Under the pieces are notes generated by a model that did not search any database, was not told where the DNA came from, and saw nothing but the letters and a program-made list of their open reading frames with translations. 40,328 nt of DNA from Myxococcota bacterium (lineage in GTDB: Bacteria > Myxococcota_A > UBA796 > CAJQPC01): positions 1 through 40,328 of the forward strand of contig JAKLKD010000120.1 in the NCBI GenBank assembly GCA_023150845.1, written 5' to 3'. Below are positions 40,250 through 40,328 of this stretch, one piece after another. The translations under genes were made by a program, and so were the position numbers. How positions within the stretch are numbered: position 1 is the stretch's first letter; every line of letters starts with the position of its first letter.

Positions 40250-40328
40250 TGGCCACGCCCGCCCCAGACGCGGCCCTGCGGGCGTACCTGGCCGCCGCCG
40301 CCGCGGGCGGTGACGAGGTCGCCGCGAG
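40249..40328 (+). CDS. Start of a further gene, 3' partial
   Basis: An ATG overlapping the previous stop opens a frame that runs to the right edge (26 codons, MATPAPDAALRAYLAAAAAG and onward). The composition fits coding sequence, but too little is present to name it. Tight overlap suggests it continues the glycosyltransferase operon. Confidence 0.55.
   Translation, partial: MATPAPDAALRAYLAAAAAGGDEVAA

Overview
The window is very GC-rich, densely coding DNA from a Gram-negative bacterium. Lipoprotein signal peptides, a modular polyketide synthase (PKS) end, soluble multi-PAS hybrid histidine kinases, TPR membrane proteins, a bactofilin-like membrane protein, an ECF sigma/anti-sigma pair and two heptosyltransferase-type (GT9) enzymes together suggest a Myxococcota-like (deltaproteobacterial) genome. 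This placement is inferred from gene content only; no rRNA or other phylogenetic marker is present. No tRNA, rRNA, insertion sequence or CRISPR array was found.

Layout. 3-1934: C-terminal end of a PKS (degenerate ketoreductase, carrier protein, alpha/beta-hydrolase). 2035-9590: an accessory-looking block with an unknown helical protein, a 41/42-bp tandem array with higher-order structure, an overlapping pair of unknown genes (the second DUF6575-like), another unknown helical protein, a roughly 580-bp gene-free stretch with a candidate small RNA, and an HNH endonuclease followed by a large DGQHR (DndB-like) protein. 9605-15949: two tandem paralogous PAS/GAF hybrid histidine kinases. 16076-19487: an operon of FAD-dependent dehydrogenase, GNAT acetyltransferase and short-chain dehydrogenase. 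19488-23405: the class Ia ribonucleotide reductase locus nrdAB with a recognisable promoter and a likely NrdR box; nrdB is frameshifted here. 23422-25794: SUV3-like RNA helicase. 25879-31524: envelope proteins (thioredoxin-fold lipoprotein, small lipoprotein, cytochrome c lipoprotein, zinc-ribbon/TM/TPR protein) and two unknowns. 31521-33577: a minus-strand operon of ECF sigma factor, zinc-finger anti-sigma factor and bactofilin-like membrane protein. 33721-40328: a TPR-like membrane protein followed by a tightly overlapping glycosyltransferase operon (two GT9, three GT4) that runs off the right edge.

The strongest candidate for an undescribed system is the HNH + DGQHR pair at 6065-9590. DGQHR proteins belong to DNA-modification and restriction systems (Dnd, Dpd), but no modification gene is visible here. 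Other points worth checking are the higher-order repeat array at 2951-3249, the lesion in nrdB at 22700/22701, an ECF sigma gene with no ATG, GTG or TTG start covering its conserved N-terminus, a possible frameshift at the start of the DGQHR gene, and a PKS ketoreductase lacking its catalytic Tyr and Asn.
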